From Helianthus annuus (taxonomy: Eukaryota; Streptophyta; Magnoliopsida; Asterales; Asteraceae): 64,000 nt of DNA. Positions 12,401 through 27,109 of this stretch are shown piece by piece. The DNA lies in the NCBI RefSeq assembly GCF_002127325.2, contig NC_035447.2, forward strand, positions 31,998,642 to 32,062,641, read 5' to 3'. Numbering within the stretch: the first letter of the stretch is position 1; every line of letters begins with the position of its first letter. A program made the translations under genes and the position numbers. The notes beneath the pieces are model-generated. The model was given only the letters and a program-made list of their open reading frames with translations. It made no database searches and was not told the DNA's origin.

Positions 12401-13742
12401 TTTGATTCTTGACACGTAAGTATATCTTTGCATATGTAAGAAAGTTATAGATTGCTTGTTGCTAGAAGTTTAACAAATTTGGTGTTTGGATTCACAGGAT
12501 AAGAGGTGACCAACAACATTTCGTTCGCAGAGACGAGTTGAAGGTATGCATGCATAAACCAGTTAACTATTTTTTTGAGTATCTAATTTGGACCCATTTA
12601 CTTCTGAATGGGTCGATTCGTGTTTTGTTTTATAACAACCTTAAAGGGATAACATTAAAAACTAAGGCTAAAAAGGAAATAAGTCAAACTGGTTGAAGGT
12701 TGACCAAAGCTTTTTTTTTTTTTTTTTACGCGACATACAGTCTCATTGATCATATTTTTCAAAATGGTGATCATTAATATTGTAATACTATAGTTTTAGT
12801 AATCAGATTTTTATCCATTATTTCCTTATACAAAAATTTTTAAGGGATTAATTTTGTATATATTAAAAGTTGGAAATTTCATACACACACACACCCCATA
12901 GCAAAACATTAAAAATATCAAACTTACCTGTTTGTTTACCTCTTAATGAGGCTCTTAATGATTCAGACCTCTTACTAGTTCAACACTTAATGGTTCAGAC
13001 TGTTTGTTTCACGACCAGATGTTTGAATGATTCAGACATTTGCCTCTGAATGAAGATTTATACAGAGTCTGAATGGTTAAGACCTCTAATCTGAATTGGT
13101 CAGACATTTGCCTCTGAACGGTTAAACATTATATAGACTCTTAATGGTTCAGACCTCTTACTGGTTCAGCACTTAATGGTTCAGACCTCTTACTGGTTCA
13201 GCACTTAACCATTCAGATGTTGCCAAACAGCCCCTAAATGACATAAAATCTTTGCTTACCGAATATGAGTAGTAATTTCAACATTTGTTTATTCAATGAA
13301 ACACCGTTATAAGTAACTAATTTCATTTTATTTATCACACATTGAGAAAATATGATACTTTTATTGTTTTAAAAGGGTATATATGATATTATTCAAAACA
13401 TATATGAAAATCGTATACTTTTATAAGTGTATACATGAAACCACCCCGTTTTAGGACAAAGTGTTTCGGGTCGACCCAGTTTACTTTTACATAATAAAAA
13501 CCATTTTGACCCGTTAACAACCTTACTGAATGCTCTATTATAAATCTAAAAGTAATGTTTAACTGAATGAGCAGGCGGCTTGGGAGATATTTACACCTCT
13601 TCTGCACAGAATCGATAGAGGTGAAATGAAATCGCTTTCATACAAGCCCGGAAGCAGAGGCCCGGAGGCAGCCGATAAGCTGGCTGAAGACGTGGGCTAT
13701 GTTCAAACTCATGGGTACATATGGATACCTCCAACTTTGTAG
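9444..13742 (+). CDS. Cytosolic glucose-6-phosphate 1-dehydrogenase, 14 coding exons
   Basis: Oxidises glucose 6-phosphate to 6-phosphogluconolactone with NADP, the entry step of the oxidative pentose phosphate pathway. I place the coding exons at 9444-9694, 9803-9869, 9950-10136, 10801-10958, 11049-11117, 11238-11296, 11391-11427, 11524-11595, 11723-11870, 11953-12048, 12135-12205, 12300-12415, 12498-12543 and 13575-13742. All introns are GT-AG and the frame stays open. The sum is 1545 nt (514 residues), the usual length of the plant cytosolic enzyme. Visible motifs are the NADP-binding [10 protein letters not shown] (residues 35-44) and the active-site IDHYLGK (209-215, His211). The N-terminus runs straight into the catalytic domain with no plastid transit peptide, hence the cytosolic call. 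The upstream GTG-AAG in frame is not a start. Introns 3 and 13 are swollen by MITEs. Confidence 0.95.
10192..10680. mobile_element. MITE in intron 3 of the G6PDH gene
   Basis: The left end GAGGGGTGTCAATT matches the reverse complement of the right end (GAGGGGCGGCAATT) at 12 of 14 bases. Both subterminal regions are rich in CAACCCG/CGGGTT phrases. No clear TSD is visible. It lies between a good donor (10137) and acceptor (ending 10800), so it should be spliced out. Confidence 0.55.
12925..13245. mobile_element. hAT-like MITE with TTCAGACC subrepeats in intron 13 of the G6PDH gene
   Basis: CTGTTTG near 12928 pairs with CCAAACAG near 13224-13231. The inside consists of repeats of CTTAATGGTTCAGACCTCTT and ACTGGTTCAGCACTTAA. 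It lies in the 1.03-kb intron 12544-13574, by far the longest of this gene. The remainder of the intron is AT-rich. Confidence 0.5.
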
Positions 13743-14115
13743 AGTATCAGTAAATCCACCTGATGCCTGCCTACATATCATGATATATTATGCAAGTGTC
13801 ATGTCATGTGTTGTTATTTCTGGTGGCCCGGTTTTCGGAACATTCATACACCATGGTTTTGTATTATGAGCTATAGGATGTGATAAACTCATATTTTGAT
13901 GCCAATAATGTAATATTTTGTAAAAGAATAATTTTGTATTTTGAGCAAGAAAGAATGTTTGGTTGGCTCACATATTCCTTTCTCCTTTTATGTTTCTACT
14001 AGATAACTAAAGTATTAAATATCATCATTATTGAGCTACCTTGGTTTAAAAAGGCGCTACACGCTCTGGGCGCACCTGCATCATATATGCGACTTGTTGA
14101 ATGATTGGGTGTAAA
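13743..14115. other. 3' flank of the G6PDH gene
   Basis: Probable 3' UTR and downstream sequence. TGTAATATTTTGTAAAAG and AATAATTTTGTATTTTG near 13908-13940 are plausible polyadenylation signals. No further gene. Confidence 0.4.
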
Positions 14116-14572
14116 TATGTCTATAGGGTTGTAAACAAGCCCAGAGGCTCAAGAGTACTCGAGATCGGTTGGTTTAAAAGCTCGGACGAGCCCAAGCTCG
14201 AGTCTGAAATACAAAGCTCGTTTAGGCTCACAAGCCTAAGCGAGCCCAAACAAAAACTTAGTTTTTTTTATATATATTATGGTGACTATAACCCAATCCT
14301 AAAAAGCCTAAGTTGGTTTCAACTTAGGCCCGTATGATTTAAACTAATAACATTGGTGAGCCGAGCTCGAGCCAAGCTTTGGCTCATTTAAGTGATATCG
14401 AAGCGAGCTTGAGCCGAGCTTTTAGGTCGTTTGAGATTGTTCTCAAAATAGCTCAAGCTTTGGGTTTTACTCACTAGTCGAGCTCGAGCTCAAATAAGTA
14501 GACTCGAACCGAGCCGAGCTCGAGTAGCATAAGACTTAGCTCGGCCGACTCGTTTACATCCCTAAGCGTCTA
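14116..14572. mobile_element. hAT-type MITE rich in GAGCTCGAGC repeats
   Basis: The element at 14124-14564 has ends TAGGGTTGTAAAC and, reverse-complemented, TAGGGATGTAAACGAG. The 8-bp flanks TATGTCTA (14116-14123) and AGCGTCTA (14565-14572) match at 5 of 8 positions, a decayed hAT TSD. The inside is full of GAGCC, GCTCGAG and AAGCT phrases on both strands. The 78-codon frame within it is not a gene. Confidence 0.65.
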
Positions 14573-17696
<3,124 letters not shown>

Positions 17697-20600
17697 GTTG
17701 CTGACATGGCTGTGCAGCTGGAGGACAATACTTTATAATTGCAATTGCACGCGGATTTACTCAGCTTCCTGGCTGTGGAATTGTTTCGAGGAATAACTAG
17801 AATCAATATCATTACTTCGGTTTTTGGTTTACGCTCTGCATTGTTCACAATTTTGTGTAAATGAGATGGTTTGATTCAGCATAGAAGGTGCTGGTTAAGC
17901 TTATTTTAGCATGATAATGGCTCGACAAACGACATACGATCTATGCATTCCTCCTAATTGCATTCCTAATTCACTATAATCTATTCTCCGCTGTCGTTAA
18001 ACTGGCAAGGACTAGAACATGCGAATCACTAATCTAAGTGCTTTTCCATGTCCTCTATAAAACATGATTGTTGAGTTTTAAAGATGCACAAGAATCTTGA
18101 CATTAGTAACCATCATTTTTTTCAAGATCAGAAATATGAGTGATCAGCGATGATGACAAATGCGAGCAGAGAGAAAGGAAGTAAACAGTTTAGATAAGCA
18201 ATCCAATTCCTAAAAACCACTAATATTTAAAATGATAAAACTGAAATTGCATATAGCAGAATGCAACACAAAATAGTTCAGAATTCACCAATCATTTGGT
18301 ATGTAAAGAATGCCAACTCATAGAGGAAGTTTTGCCAAGTCACAAAAGTTGTTACAATTATTCTCTCATAAGCAGCATGTGTCTTCGTATTTCCAACGTA
18401 GCTAAATGTTGTAAGAAAATGATAGAATGCTATTGCCTTTGAAGCCAACCAGTCCTGCGAGCATAAAAATTCAGCAACAAATGAGATAAATTCATGCATA
18501 GGATATACAGAAGCCATTCACAAATCACAAATACATAGAAACAAAAGTCACCAAGAATCAACATCATAACAATGCTGCAATTTTATAAAACAGTCCAAAG
18601 TACCTCGATATCAAGCAAATTGAACTTTGTGCGGGTATCAGAATAGTTAGATATCACAAACAACTAATATCGGTAACATATACACTTTATCCAGATATAT
18701 AGTGCAGAAGAAGACGACCAAAAAGAGGTATATAGTTGGAATAATTTACAGGCTTGCGATTGAATCAAACAGTCAAAAGTGACTCCATAACAAGCAATAC
18801 CACAATATAAGATGTTCAACGTTATGCTGAATCACAACCAATAAGGCAATAATACGTTGAGAACTGCATAATAAACTTGTATGTAGTGCATGAAAGATAA
18901 ATAGTAGTATGGAAGCAAGAAACACAAGGCGGTTACATAACAGTCTTGCATATCACTTGCAAAGCAATAAGCACAATGCATTATGCTGTTCTCGCGGTTA
19001 ACGCATTATTGATTCTGATTTCTGAAATGAACGTCTCTTGTTGCTGTATGTGTTGCCTACAACTATTAAGAACCTAGATTAAGTACATTCAATGAAAACA
19101 TGACTGTTGAAATCATTTAGCACTTGAATATTATACATATTATACATATTATTATGAAGTGATGATGAACAGTAAATGTTCAAAGTTCAATAAGATTTTT
19201 TTAAATAATTTTTTAATAATATTATTTTTTAGATATTAAAATGAAATGGTAATGAACTTAAATATGCGATAAGATTTTTTTTAAAAAATATATCTTTTAA
19301 ATTTGTCATATTTTTTTATATTAGATTTAATGTTGTTCTAACAAATTACATCTGTAGTTTCTCACATACCGTAATAATACATCACCGCTACCGTATCATA
19401 TCCAATCGATATCGTCTGAACAACGCCAATACCAATGTATACTTTATTAAAAACGAAGATGTATTCAGATTAGAGTTTTTATGCGCATCATAAACATGTA
19501 CCATGACGAACCGAACCGGAACCGATTCCGACCGAACTACTTCGATATATACCAGAATCGGTATTATCAGAACCAATATATGTTTTTACAGTTTTCAATC
19601 GATGTAAAACACGTGTTGATATTCTTTTGGACATGTCACGACTTTATTTATCGAAATTTCTCTTTCGGTTGCTATAGCGACTGTCCGTACTATAACGAAC
19701 CGAACCACTATTGATTGGGTTTCCGCCGCGTAGCGCGGGGAACTCAACTAGTTTTAAATAATTGACCGGGGTTACAAAGCACTCGAATATTTTAAATAAT
19801 TAATCGGGATTACAATACAATTTTAAAATATAACCATCACAAAATACAAAACAAACAACTAAGAATGGAAACATATAAGCAATGATTCAAATCTATTATG
19901 CATTATCTAAATATTTAGTGCAGAAGAAAACCAAAAAGGGTATGGTTAGAATTTGAACCAATAATATGTTGAAAACTGCATAATACACTTGTATCACAAG
20001 CGGTTACATTACACAACAGTCTTGCATATCACTTTCAAAGCAATAAATACAATGCATTATGCTGTTTTTGCTGCTCAACATATTATTGGTTCTAAAAAAG
20101 AACATGTCTCATAGTTGTATCTGTTGCCTACAAGTATTAAGCAACCTAGTTTGTTGCAGTCATTTAGCACTAGAACAAGTGAATAAGTGATCAGGCTCAT
20201 GATACAATTTTAGAATACAACCATAACAAACTAACAAACTTGCATATCACATTCAAAGCAACAGGTACAATGCATTATGTTGTTCTCGTGGCTCTAACAT
20301 ATTATTCGTTCTGAACACAAACTAACAAATTTGTGTCTCGTATTTGTTCCCTACAGCTATTAAAAAACCTACACAAAGCACATTCAAATGATAACTAAAT
20401 GAGATGCGGTTATTTAGCACTCAACATTTAAACAAGTGATCATGCTCACAATCCAAATTTGGAATATAACTACAACAAACTAACAAACTAGTGTATCACA
20501 TTCAAAGCAATAGACACAATACATTACGCTCGCAACTCAACATATTATTGGTTCTAAAATGAGCATGTCATATAGCTAATAAGAAACCTAGACAAAGATC

Positions 20601-20799
20601 ATTCAAATGAAAACATGACTGACGCAGTCATTTAGCATTCAAACATTTAAACAAGTGACCAGGCTCACAATTAAAACATAACCATAATAAACTACCAAAC
20701 AAAACAACTAATATTGGAAACATACGCGCAATTATTCAAATCTATTATGCAAAACAATACAAAACCAAAACAACATAAAGATAGAACAACAATATACCA
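17697..20799. repeat. Intergenic region between GAPDH and prohibitin with diverged duplications
   Basis: After the GAPDH 3' UTR, no credible gene. Four diverged copies of a segment containing CATATCAC.T.CAAAGCAAT and ACAATGCATTATGCTGTT occur at about 18944-19130, 20010-20190, 20225-20420 and 20478-20660. A larger stretch (about 18650-19130) is repeated at 19850-20185. The stretch 19136-19750 interrupts one copy and ends in a Helitron-like terminus. An 80-codon minus frame at 18278-18517 has no recognisable family. Confidence 0.55.
19725..19750 (+). mobile_element. Helitron-like 3' terminus
   Basis: CCGCCGCGTAGCGCGGGG, a GC-rich hairpin (CCGCG/CGCGG-type stem), is followed about 7 bp later by CTAGT. 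A hairpin just before a terminal CTAG inserted before T is the Helitron 3' signature. The 5' end was not found; it probably lies near 19136, where a local duplicated unit is interrupted. Confidence 0.5.
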
Positions 20800-21642
20800 T
20801 CAACGACCCGGATTAAGCCCAAGAAGCATCTGGCTACCACTCCCCGGCAAATAAGTAACATTCCCACTCCTCGCCAAAGTCGACGAAATCTCCCTAGACG
20901 CCTCAATCCTCCTCAACTCAATCAATCCCATTCCAGCAGCCGCGGTGGCATCCGAAATCAGTTTCGCACTCTCACTCTCCCCTTCCGCCCTAATAATCGC
21001 CGCACGACGTTCCTGCTCCGCCTTCGCCACCACAAACTTAGACCTCTCCGCCTCCTGCTGCGCCACTTGCTTCTGCTCCACCGCCTTAGAGAACTCCGCA
21101 CCATACGATAAATGCGTAATCGCCACGTCATCAAGCACAATGTTAAAATCCTTAGCTCTCCGTATCAAACTCTCTCGCACCAACGCCGACACCTGCGGCC
21201 GCTCCGTCAACAGCTGATCCGCGTTAAACTGCGCCACAACCGCCTTCAACACCTCGTTTCCGATCGACGGAAGCACTTTCTCGTCATACTCAAGCCCTAG
21301 GGTTTTGAAAATCGACGGTAAGTTATTAACCTCAGGTCGAGATAAAACCCTAAGGGTTAGGTTAACCATTTGGAGGTCTTTTGTGCCGGAGATTGAGGAG
21401 AAAGTGTGAGGTCTGGTGCGGATGTCGAAGATGTAAGGCGTTTGGAGCCATGGAATGAGGAAGTGAGTACCTTCGCCGACGGTGTCGTCAATAACACCGC
21501 GGAAACGGTCGAAGAGGACGGCGCGTTGGCCGCCATCGACGGTGTAGAGGGCGGAACTGGCGACGGTTGCGGCGGTGCCGATGCCAAAGGCGGCGCGTGC
21601 GAGGTTTGTGAGGAAGGAAACTGCTGCTTGATTGGATCCCAT
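20800..21642 (-). CDS. Prohibitin, PHB1-like (plant PHB3/PHB4 type)
   Basis: A 280-residue intronless reading frame matching the plant type-I prohibitins over its whole length. Prohibitins form ring complexes with type-II partners in the mitochondrial inner membrane and stabilise respiratory complexes and proteases. Features: an N-terminal hydrophobic anchor at about residues 9-30, the SPFH/band-7 core at about 30-190 (with the conserved [26 protein letters not shown] and [16 protein letters not shown] stretches), and a heptad-rich coiled coil at about 175-240 ([16 protein letters not shown]). The start is the first ATG, giving the family MGS N-terminus. The end is ten or so residues shorter than type-II prohibitins, consistent with type I. 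No lesions seen. Confidence 0.95.
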   Translation of the reverse strand: MGSNQAAVSFLTNLARAAFGIGTAATVASSALYTVDGGQRAVLFDRFRGVIDDTVGEGTHFLIPWLQTPYIFDIRTRPHTFSSISGTKDLQMVNLTLRVLSRPEVNNLPSIFKTLGLEYDEKVLPSIGNEVLKAVVAQFNADQLLTERPQVSALVRESLIRRAKDFNIVLDDVAITHLSYGAEFSKAVEQKQVAQQEAERSKFVVAKAEQERRAAIIRAEGESESAKLISDATAAAGMGLIELRRIEASREISSTLARSGNVTYLPGSGSQMLLGLNPGR

Positions 21643-21870
21643 TGTTGTAGGTTGAATTTGCAGAGAAAGGTTTAGAGAGAGAGGATGGGTTTTAGAGAGA
21701 GAGAGATCTGGTGAGGGTTTTAGAGGTTGTTTTGTGGCTTATTGTGCAAGTTGCTTTAATGGGCCGGATAAAGGAAAGCCCAACTAAAGCATAATGTTGA
21801 TGTTGGCCCGGAAAGCTTCAGCCACCTTCAGCTTGTTGTCCAAGTTGCTCGGATGGGCCTGCTATTGCTA
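21643..21870 (-). promoter_or_regulatory. Leader and promoter of the prohibitin gene with site II-like motifs
   Basis: Just upstream of the ATG the minus strand is CT-rich (tracts of CTCTCTCT at about 21670-21705), a typical plant leader. TGGGCC-type motifs occur at about 21760, 21803 and 21853. TGGGCY (site II, TCP-bound) is common in promoters of nuclear genes for mitochondrial proteins, which fits. No TATA box is obvious. Confidence 0.4.
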
Positions 21871-22583
21871 TCAAGTAAAAAAAATACAAATGTGTATAAA
21901 AACTAGTCTAAGAACCCGCGAGTTTCGCAGGTGGTTTAGCACCAACTAAATACATAAAAATTCTAAACGTTGAAGCGTTAACCTATGATTTGGTAAACCT
22001 AATATTTTGAGACCGTTGAGCACATCCCAATAGTACATCCGCTCATCTCTTTTACATATTAACTTTTTGTCAACTAAACCTTCATGATCTTTTCATGCCT
22101 TTTGGCCAATATGACTTGCAACGAAGAACGGTGATAACGAAACTATCACCCACGACTTTTTATGACATGTCATTTTGGATTAGGTTTTTAATTCAATTTT
22201 TATTCACAAACGTTGTGCATATGGAGGTATGTAAGGGGCTATTTGATCTATATCAATCAAAAGTGTATAAAAAATACAAAGTGTCATATTAACGAATGAA
22301 ATGGGTTGTGCTTTATATCAAACGGGGCACACATAAAATGTTAGATGACTTGAAAGCGGCTCTCTATTCTTGGAGCATACTTCATTACTACCACATCAAC
22401 ACGGAAACCAATGCAAACTGCAAGACAAAAAAAAACAAACAAACCTTATTTTAGGAAAACCTTATTAGGAAGGACTTCAGTGATTGAAGGACAATAAACT
22501 GGGTTGATGGTTTTCTCTATATCTTTAACCTCCAAGTATGTGTATAATATGGTGGGTAGTACTGGCCTATAAATTAGTTACTA

Positions 22584-23191
22584 TACATCGGTGGGCAAAA
22601 GATCAAATACAAATAATCTTAACATACTAAACATACAAATTGAAGGAAAACCCAAAAGACAAGGTGGCATTTTTGTAATTACCACCAACTATCAAAGTTA
22701 CAACCAAAAATACCTAAAAAAACACAATTTTTTTTTTAACATTTTTTATTAAAAAATCGCTACATTTCGTTAGCAAAAAAAAAAAAATTTTTTTTAGCTG
22801 CTACTAAAAGTAGCGATTTTTTAATAAAAAATGTTAAAAAAATAAAATAAAATAATTTGTGTGTTTTTTTTATATTTTTTTAGGTTTTTTTGGGGGTTTA
22901 GTTTTTAGCATTTTAGCTTGGGTGGGGGGTGGGGGGGTTAGGTTTTTTTTAGGTTTTTGGGGGGTGGGGGGAGGGGTTAGGTTTTTTTAGGTTTTTGGGG
23001 GTGGGGGGGTGGGGGTTTAGGTTTTTTTTGGGGGTGGGGGGAGTGGTTAGGTTTTTTTAGGTATATTTGTAGAGTAACTTTGATAGTTATTGATAATTAC
23101 AAAAATGCCACCTTGTCTTTTTGAGTTTTCCTTCAATTTGTATGTTTAGTATGTTAAGATTATTTGTACAAGAACTTTACCCTACATCGGT
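22584..23191. mobile_element. Mutator-like MITE with 9-bp TSD
   Basis: TACATCGGT at 22584-22592 and 23183-23191 flanks an element whose first ~110 bp (GGGCAAA, then AATAATCTTAACATACTAAA, CAAGGTGGCATTTTTGTAATTA) are mirrored at its other end. Inside is a second fold-back (22738-22835) with AAAAAATCGCTAC and GTAGCGATTTTTTA arms, then G-rich repeats. No coding capacity. Inserted in the Helitron. Confidence 0.85.
22910..23055 (+). repeat. G-rich GGTTAGG/GGGGTGGGGG repeats (G-quadruplex potential)
   Basis: Four diverged ~45-bp units of GGTTAGGTTTTTTTAGG plus runs such as GGTGGGGGGTGGGGGGG. Many G-runs of four to seven with short loops would allow G-quadruplexes on the plus strand. Confidence 0.6.
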
Positions 23192-24161
23192 AATCTCCAA
23201 CAAATCTAGCAGATTCAACAAATCTAGCAGAGTCAACAGTGGCATACTTTATTCAAGCTGTACACCAATCAACCCAAACTCCATTATTGTGCTTGAATCT
23301 TAACTCCACCCTTGAATTATAAGAAACTACCAAATTGCCATTGACACCGAGAATCTTGATACTTGGTACCCCATATTGGTCTTTTTTCCATCTTGTGGTT
23401 CTATCTATCCCATCTATTATAATCCCCAATCAGTTGTGCTTCCCTATTCATTTATAAAGCAAACCAACAAATCAGAATACTAAAAAAATATTTGCAGCTA
23501 CAAGGTTGTATAAGAACATTTAACTTTATAGTAATTAATGAGAATCAAATAATCCATATATATACATACCAACTCAAGAAAGCAAATGTAAGATACCTAC
23601 ATAGATTAACATAATAACCAAATTACATATATGTGAACCAAATATGTTTTTAAAAAAGTCTCAGTTTGACTTCTAAAAGTCAAAAGCTGACTAATAAGCT
23701 TCAAATACAATAATAATACAAACCTTTAAATATGACGATATATGATATTGTGTACATCGAAAGAACTTTTCATGACTCTCACCCGTTTGACCAGTTTGAC
23801 GCATATAAATCGTTCCATTTTTAGATATATTATTTGACCCATTTGAGATAAATCACAACTCATTTCAACCCATTTCTAATCCAACTGAAAGAGTACCAAA
23901 CTGAATAGAGCAATCGTGCCTGGTGCATATAAGAAAAGAAAACCGAAGTAAAAAAGAACAAATCTTGACCACATTTGACTTTTGAGCGTTAACTAAATAA
24001 GTTACTTTTAGAGGGGTATTTGGGATTTGCTTATTGAACTGATTAAAATAACTTATTACCATACACCAAACACCATCAAAGCAGCTTATTACCATACAAA
24101 ACATATTCAAATAACAACTTAGAATATGAAAGAAAAAAAACACACACATTTATTAAACTTG
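23192..24161. other. Helitron body, no recognisable gene
   Basis: AT-rich, intron-like sequence on both strands. No exon-like block or repeat that I can support. Confidence 0.4.
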
Positions 24162-24250
24162 CCTCGTTTCACTGAATTTACGTGCATGGCATATCCACTC
24201 GAAAAGCTCTACTCCAGCAGCATACTCCATGACTATTGCTAAATGAGTTC
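24162..24250 (-). pseudogene. Exon fragment of an SnRK2-type protein kinase
   Basis: The minus strand reads [23 protein letters not shown], the hinge region of the kinase domain of SnRK2 (ABA/osmotic-stress kinases), followed at 24162 by GCAAGT, which would be a GC-type splice donor at the position where the SnRK2 exon normally ends. Differences at otherwise invariant positions (for example V for the second G of the GGE motif and W for R in FERIC) show relaxed constraint. No neighbouring kinase exons lie within 1 kb on either side. I infer a captured fragment carried by the Helitron, in its orientation. Confidence 0.65.
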
Positions 24251-25317
24251 ATGTTAGTAACACCTAAAAAGTAGTCCCAAAAAAACATAAAATAGTTTTT
24301 TTTTTCTTTATATAAGATTAAACTCGAAACTTTTATTGGTTTCTCATCAAAGTCTTAGGAATTTATTGGATAATATGACAATTTGGCTTCTTTAGTGTCA
24401 CTTGAACTTTTATATGTCAAATTTCTAATTCTTTATGTAGAGAATTTTGACACCTATATTAATGAATACATAAGTGTTACTTTTGAGACCAAGGGTAGGG
24501 TAATATAAGTTGCAAAATTATCTCAATCCTAAATTTATAATAAGTTTAGTTTGACCATCTATAGCATCTTGTATAAACTTGACTTTTGGGACTATTGGAT
24601 TAATAGCAATATAAAAAACTTATGAGAATTTTAATTTGAAAATTGGTTGGGTTGAATCTTCAAAGTAAAAGTTAACATTTTAGGATTTAGGAATCATTAA
24701 TGTCAATGTAATCAGTATATCCATTTAGCAAAATACAACAAATACACAGTCAAGAAATGAGACATGAAATGGCAGATTGTCACAAAGAAAAGCTATGGGC
24801 TCCTAGAAGATCATTTTAGTCCACTAATCAATTGTTTTTCCAGCCCCAGCCAAAAGATTGTCACAAAAAAAAAAACACAACTATGTATGCAAAATCAGTA
24901 CCAAATATACCTTAGCGAGTGTAACTTCGAATCATCCTCTCTTTCTACAGTCTCCGACAGCTCCGTCAGTTAAGTTGCAATCGTCGATCGGTCGGTGACA
25001 GGTGGTGATAAACATAACAGAAAACAATGATTCCGGTGAAACATTAAAGGCGGAACACTGTGTGATAAACCGTGTTCGTTGTCGTCGTTCATGGCCTGAG
25101 GTTATATATAGCCCATTTTAGTTTCTAAGTCAAAGTACTTCTTTTATCTGTATATTGAAAGAGAAGAATAATAGAGCTAAGAAGTGGATGAAATATTAAT
25201 TAAGCCAAGAAAACATGATTAAGATTAGGTAGAACACATAATAAAGTTGACAATGATGGCTTCTTTGATTGAAACCATTTACTTATAGAAAAATGAGGGT
25301 TAGGTCACCAAGAGTCG
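24251..25317. other. Helitron body, no recognisable gene
   Basis: Mostly AT-rich. A minus-strand segment near 24960-25095 could be exon-like (it starts with ATGAACGACGACAACGAACA) but I recognise no family. Confidence 0.35.
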
Positions 25318-25510
25318 CTACGAGGGTTCGGCTTCGTTGGCGCCAACGACCTGGTGAAGGCGGGCTTTGGCGGTTGCAGCCTCATCAACCTTTCTTCTGT
25401 ACACTTCCAAACACTCTCTTTCTAATTCCATTGACATTCTATCTTTCTCTGCTTTATTTTCACCTATGTCCATCCATATTTGTTGCACACAAGCCCCAAT
25501 CCAAAACCAA
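25318..25510 (-). pseudogene. Exon fragment of a MAP65-type microtubule-associated protein
   Basis: The minus strand reads QQIWMDIGENKAEKDRMSME then LERECLEVYRRKVDEAA, the N-terminal coiled-coil region of the plant MAP65 family (consensus IW.EIGE...ERD.ML..LE.ECL.VYRRKV). MAP65 proteins crosslink antiparallel microtubules. The frame ends in an in-frame TAG soon after ANEAE, and I see no adjacent MAP65 exons, so this is a broken fragment. The upstream part of the frame (LLFTSFWFW) looks like intron. Same orientation as the Helitron and its other fragments. Confidence 0.6.
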
Positions 25511-25756
25511 AACGAAGTAAATAGCAAGAAAATAACAAAAGCTCGTTGGAGATTCTAGTTCAACTCCAGTTATTGAATGGGAAAAATGAGCAATCAAGAT
25601 GATGATTGAAAAAAATACGTTTTTTTTTTCCTTTTACCATTAAGAGAATCTAGTTGAACTGTTGATTCCTTAACTAAAATCAAACCATTTTTCTATAACA
25701 ATTCTATATGAATAGGTGATTAAATTGCTTAATGATTAGTCAAGTGGCAAGCGTAC

Positions 25757-27073
25757 TGTCACAGCCCCCGATCCCGAATCCCCGGGAACGGGCGGCCGCG
25801 AGCCAGTTTCGGTGGTATCGTGTTATTTATTCAATTTGGCAGCGGAAATTTTCATCAGGACCGTAGTTAGGAAATATTTTATCAGAGTAAACCACCACAT
25901 TTTATAATATTAAACACATGGGTAAAACCCAAGTTTTCAGTACACATAATTTCATAGAGATACACCCTATTTTATTTAAGAAAAACATCTATTTCTTTTT
26001 AGGTAACTTTATTGCCACTTTTCCAAGCCTTCAGTGCTGTCCAGCTGGCTTCTATTTGGCTTTCACATTTTGTTACCTGAAACGCGTTTTAAAAACATTT
26101 TGTCAGTGGGAAATACTGGTGAGTGAATCCCAGTTTAATCAAGTTGAAATACCAATCATTTTACAGTATTGAGGGCACATCCGCAATTACATTTGTTTTC
26201 AAGAAATAACAATTAACATTAGTGGTACTGTCATACTCAACTTGTGGAATGTTACTACGCCAGTAACAAATTTTGTATACAAAACCCCAACATACCCACT
26301 ATAATTGTATTCTTACAAATACTCAATAACTGCTTTGTATATATTTAATTAAGTGAGGTTTTGTAAAAATAGTTTGCAAAAAGGAGATTACTCACAAAAA
26401 TGAGTATATAAAAAGAAGGATCACTCACATTGCTGTTTTAGGGTTTTCAGTAAGGATTTCCTGGGAATAATCTATAAATTACACAAAGGCACGTGTGTTA
26501 GTATAATAACCCATTTTAACATTAGTAATACCCTCCCCGAGACGGCATTCCAATGACTACGTTGGGCAGAACCACGACAGCCGTTACGGAACCCTAGATC
26601 AATCGGGCAGAGTATCTAATACGTCTCCAGGGGTTATAATACTTACATCGTAGCAGAACCTCGCTATTTAGGGGGTATTAGACTCGGGTATAATGCCCAC
26701 TATTCAGAAATTGTGATTAGAAAGAAAGAAATGAATGATCGGAAATGAAATCCCGAGGCCTCCTTATATAGTGCCTGATTCTGATCCTCTCGTGGCCCGC
26801 GTAAATGTAAGCAATGGCTTACGCGGCCCGCCTGAGCTAAAGAAAACAAACGATCAGGTTCTGATCCTAATACCGCCCGCGTAAGGGTTGGGGTGGGTCT
26901 ATGCGGCCCGCCTCAACTTAAATAAACTTGTTTTTTAATTATTTTTAATGTTATGTTATACTTCGAGCTCAGTTTTCACATACGGGGTATATTTAAAGAC
27001 ATTTTGGATATTTTAAGATATATTAGAGTGTCGGAAAGGTATAAGGGTGTCGGTTTACATTTGGGCTGTTATA
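25757..27073 (-). repeat. 3' LTR of the chromovirus
   Basis: Minus strand begins TATAACAGCCC after the polypurine tract and ends CTGTGACA. Contains CTTATATAG-type TATA region near 26760-26770 and the palindromic GCGGCCCGC repeats (26793-26920). An 84-codon plus-strand frame here recurs in the other LTR and is antisense noise. Confidence 0.85.
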
Positions 27074-27109
27074 TCCCCCCCACCTTGTTTTAGAGCTCGT
27101 CCTCGAGAT

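Noticed and set aside
24162..24250. A functional SnRK2 kinase gene here
   Set aside because: Only one exon is present and conserved kinase positions are changed.
25918..26172. 84-codon plus-strand ORF, repeated at 33073-33327
   Set aside because: It is present twice because it lies in both LTRs, antisense to the element, with no protein-family features.
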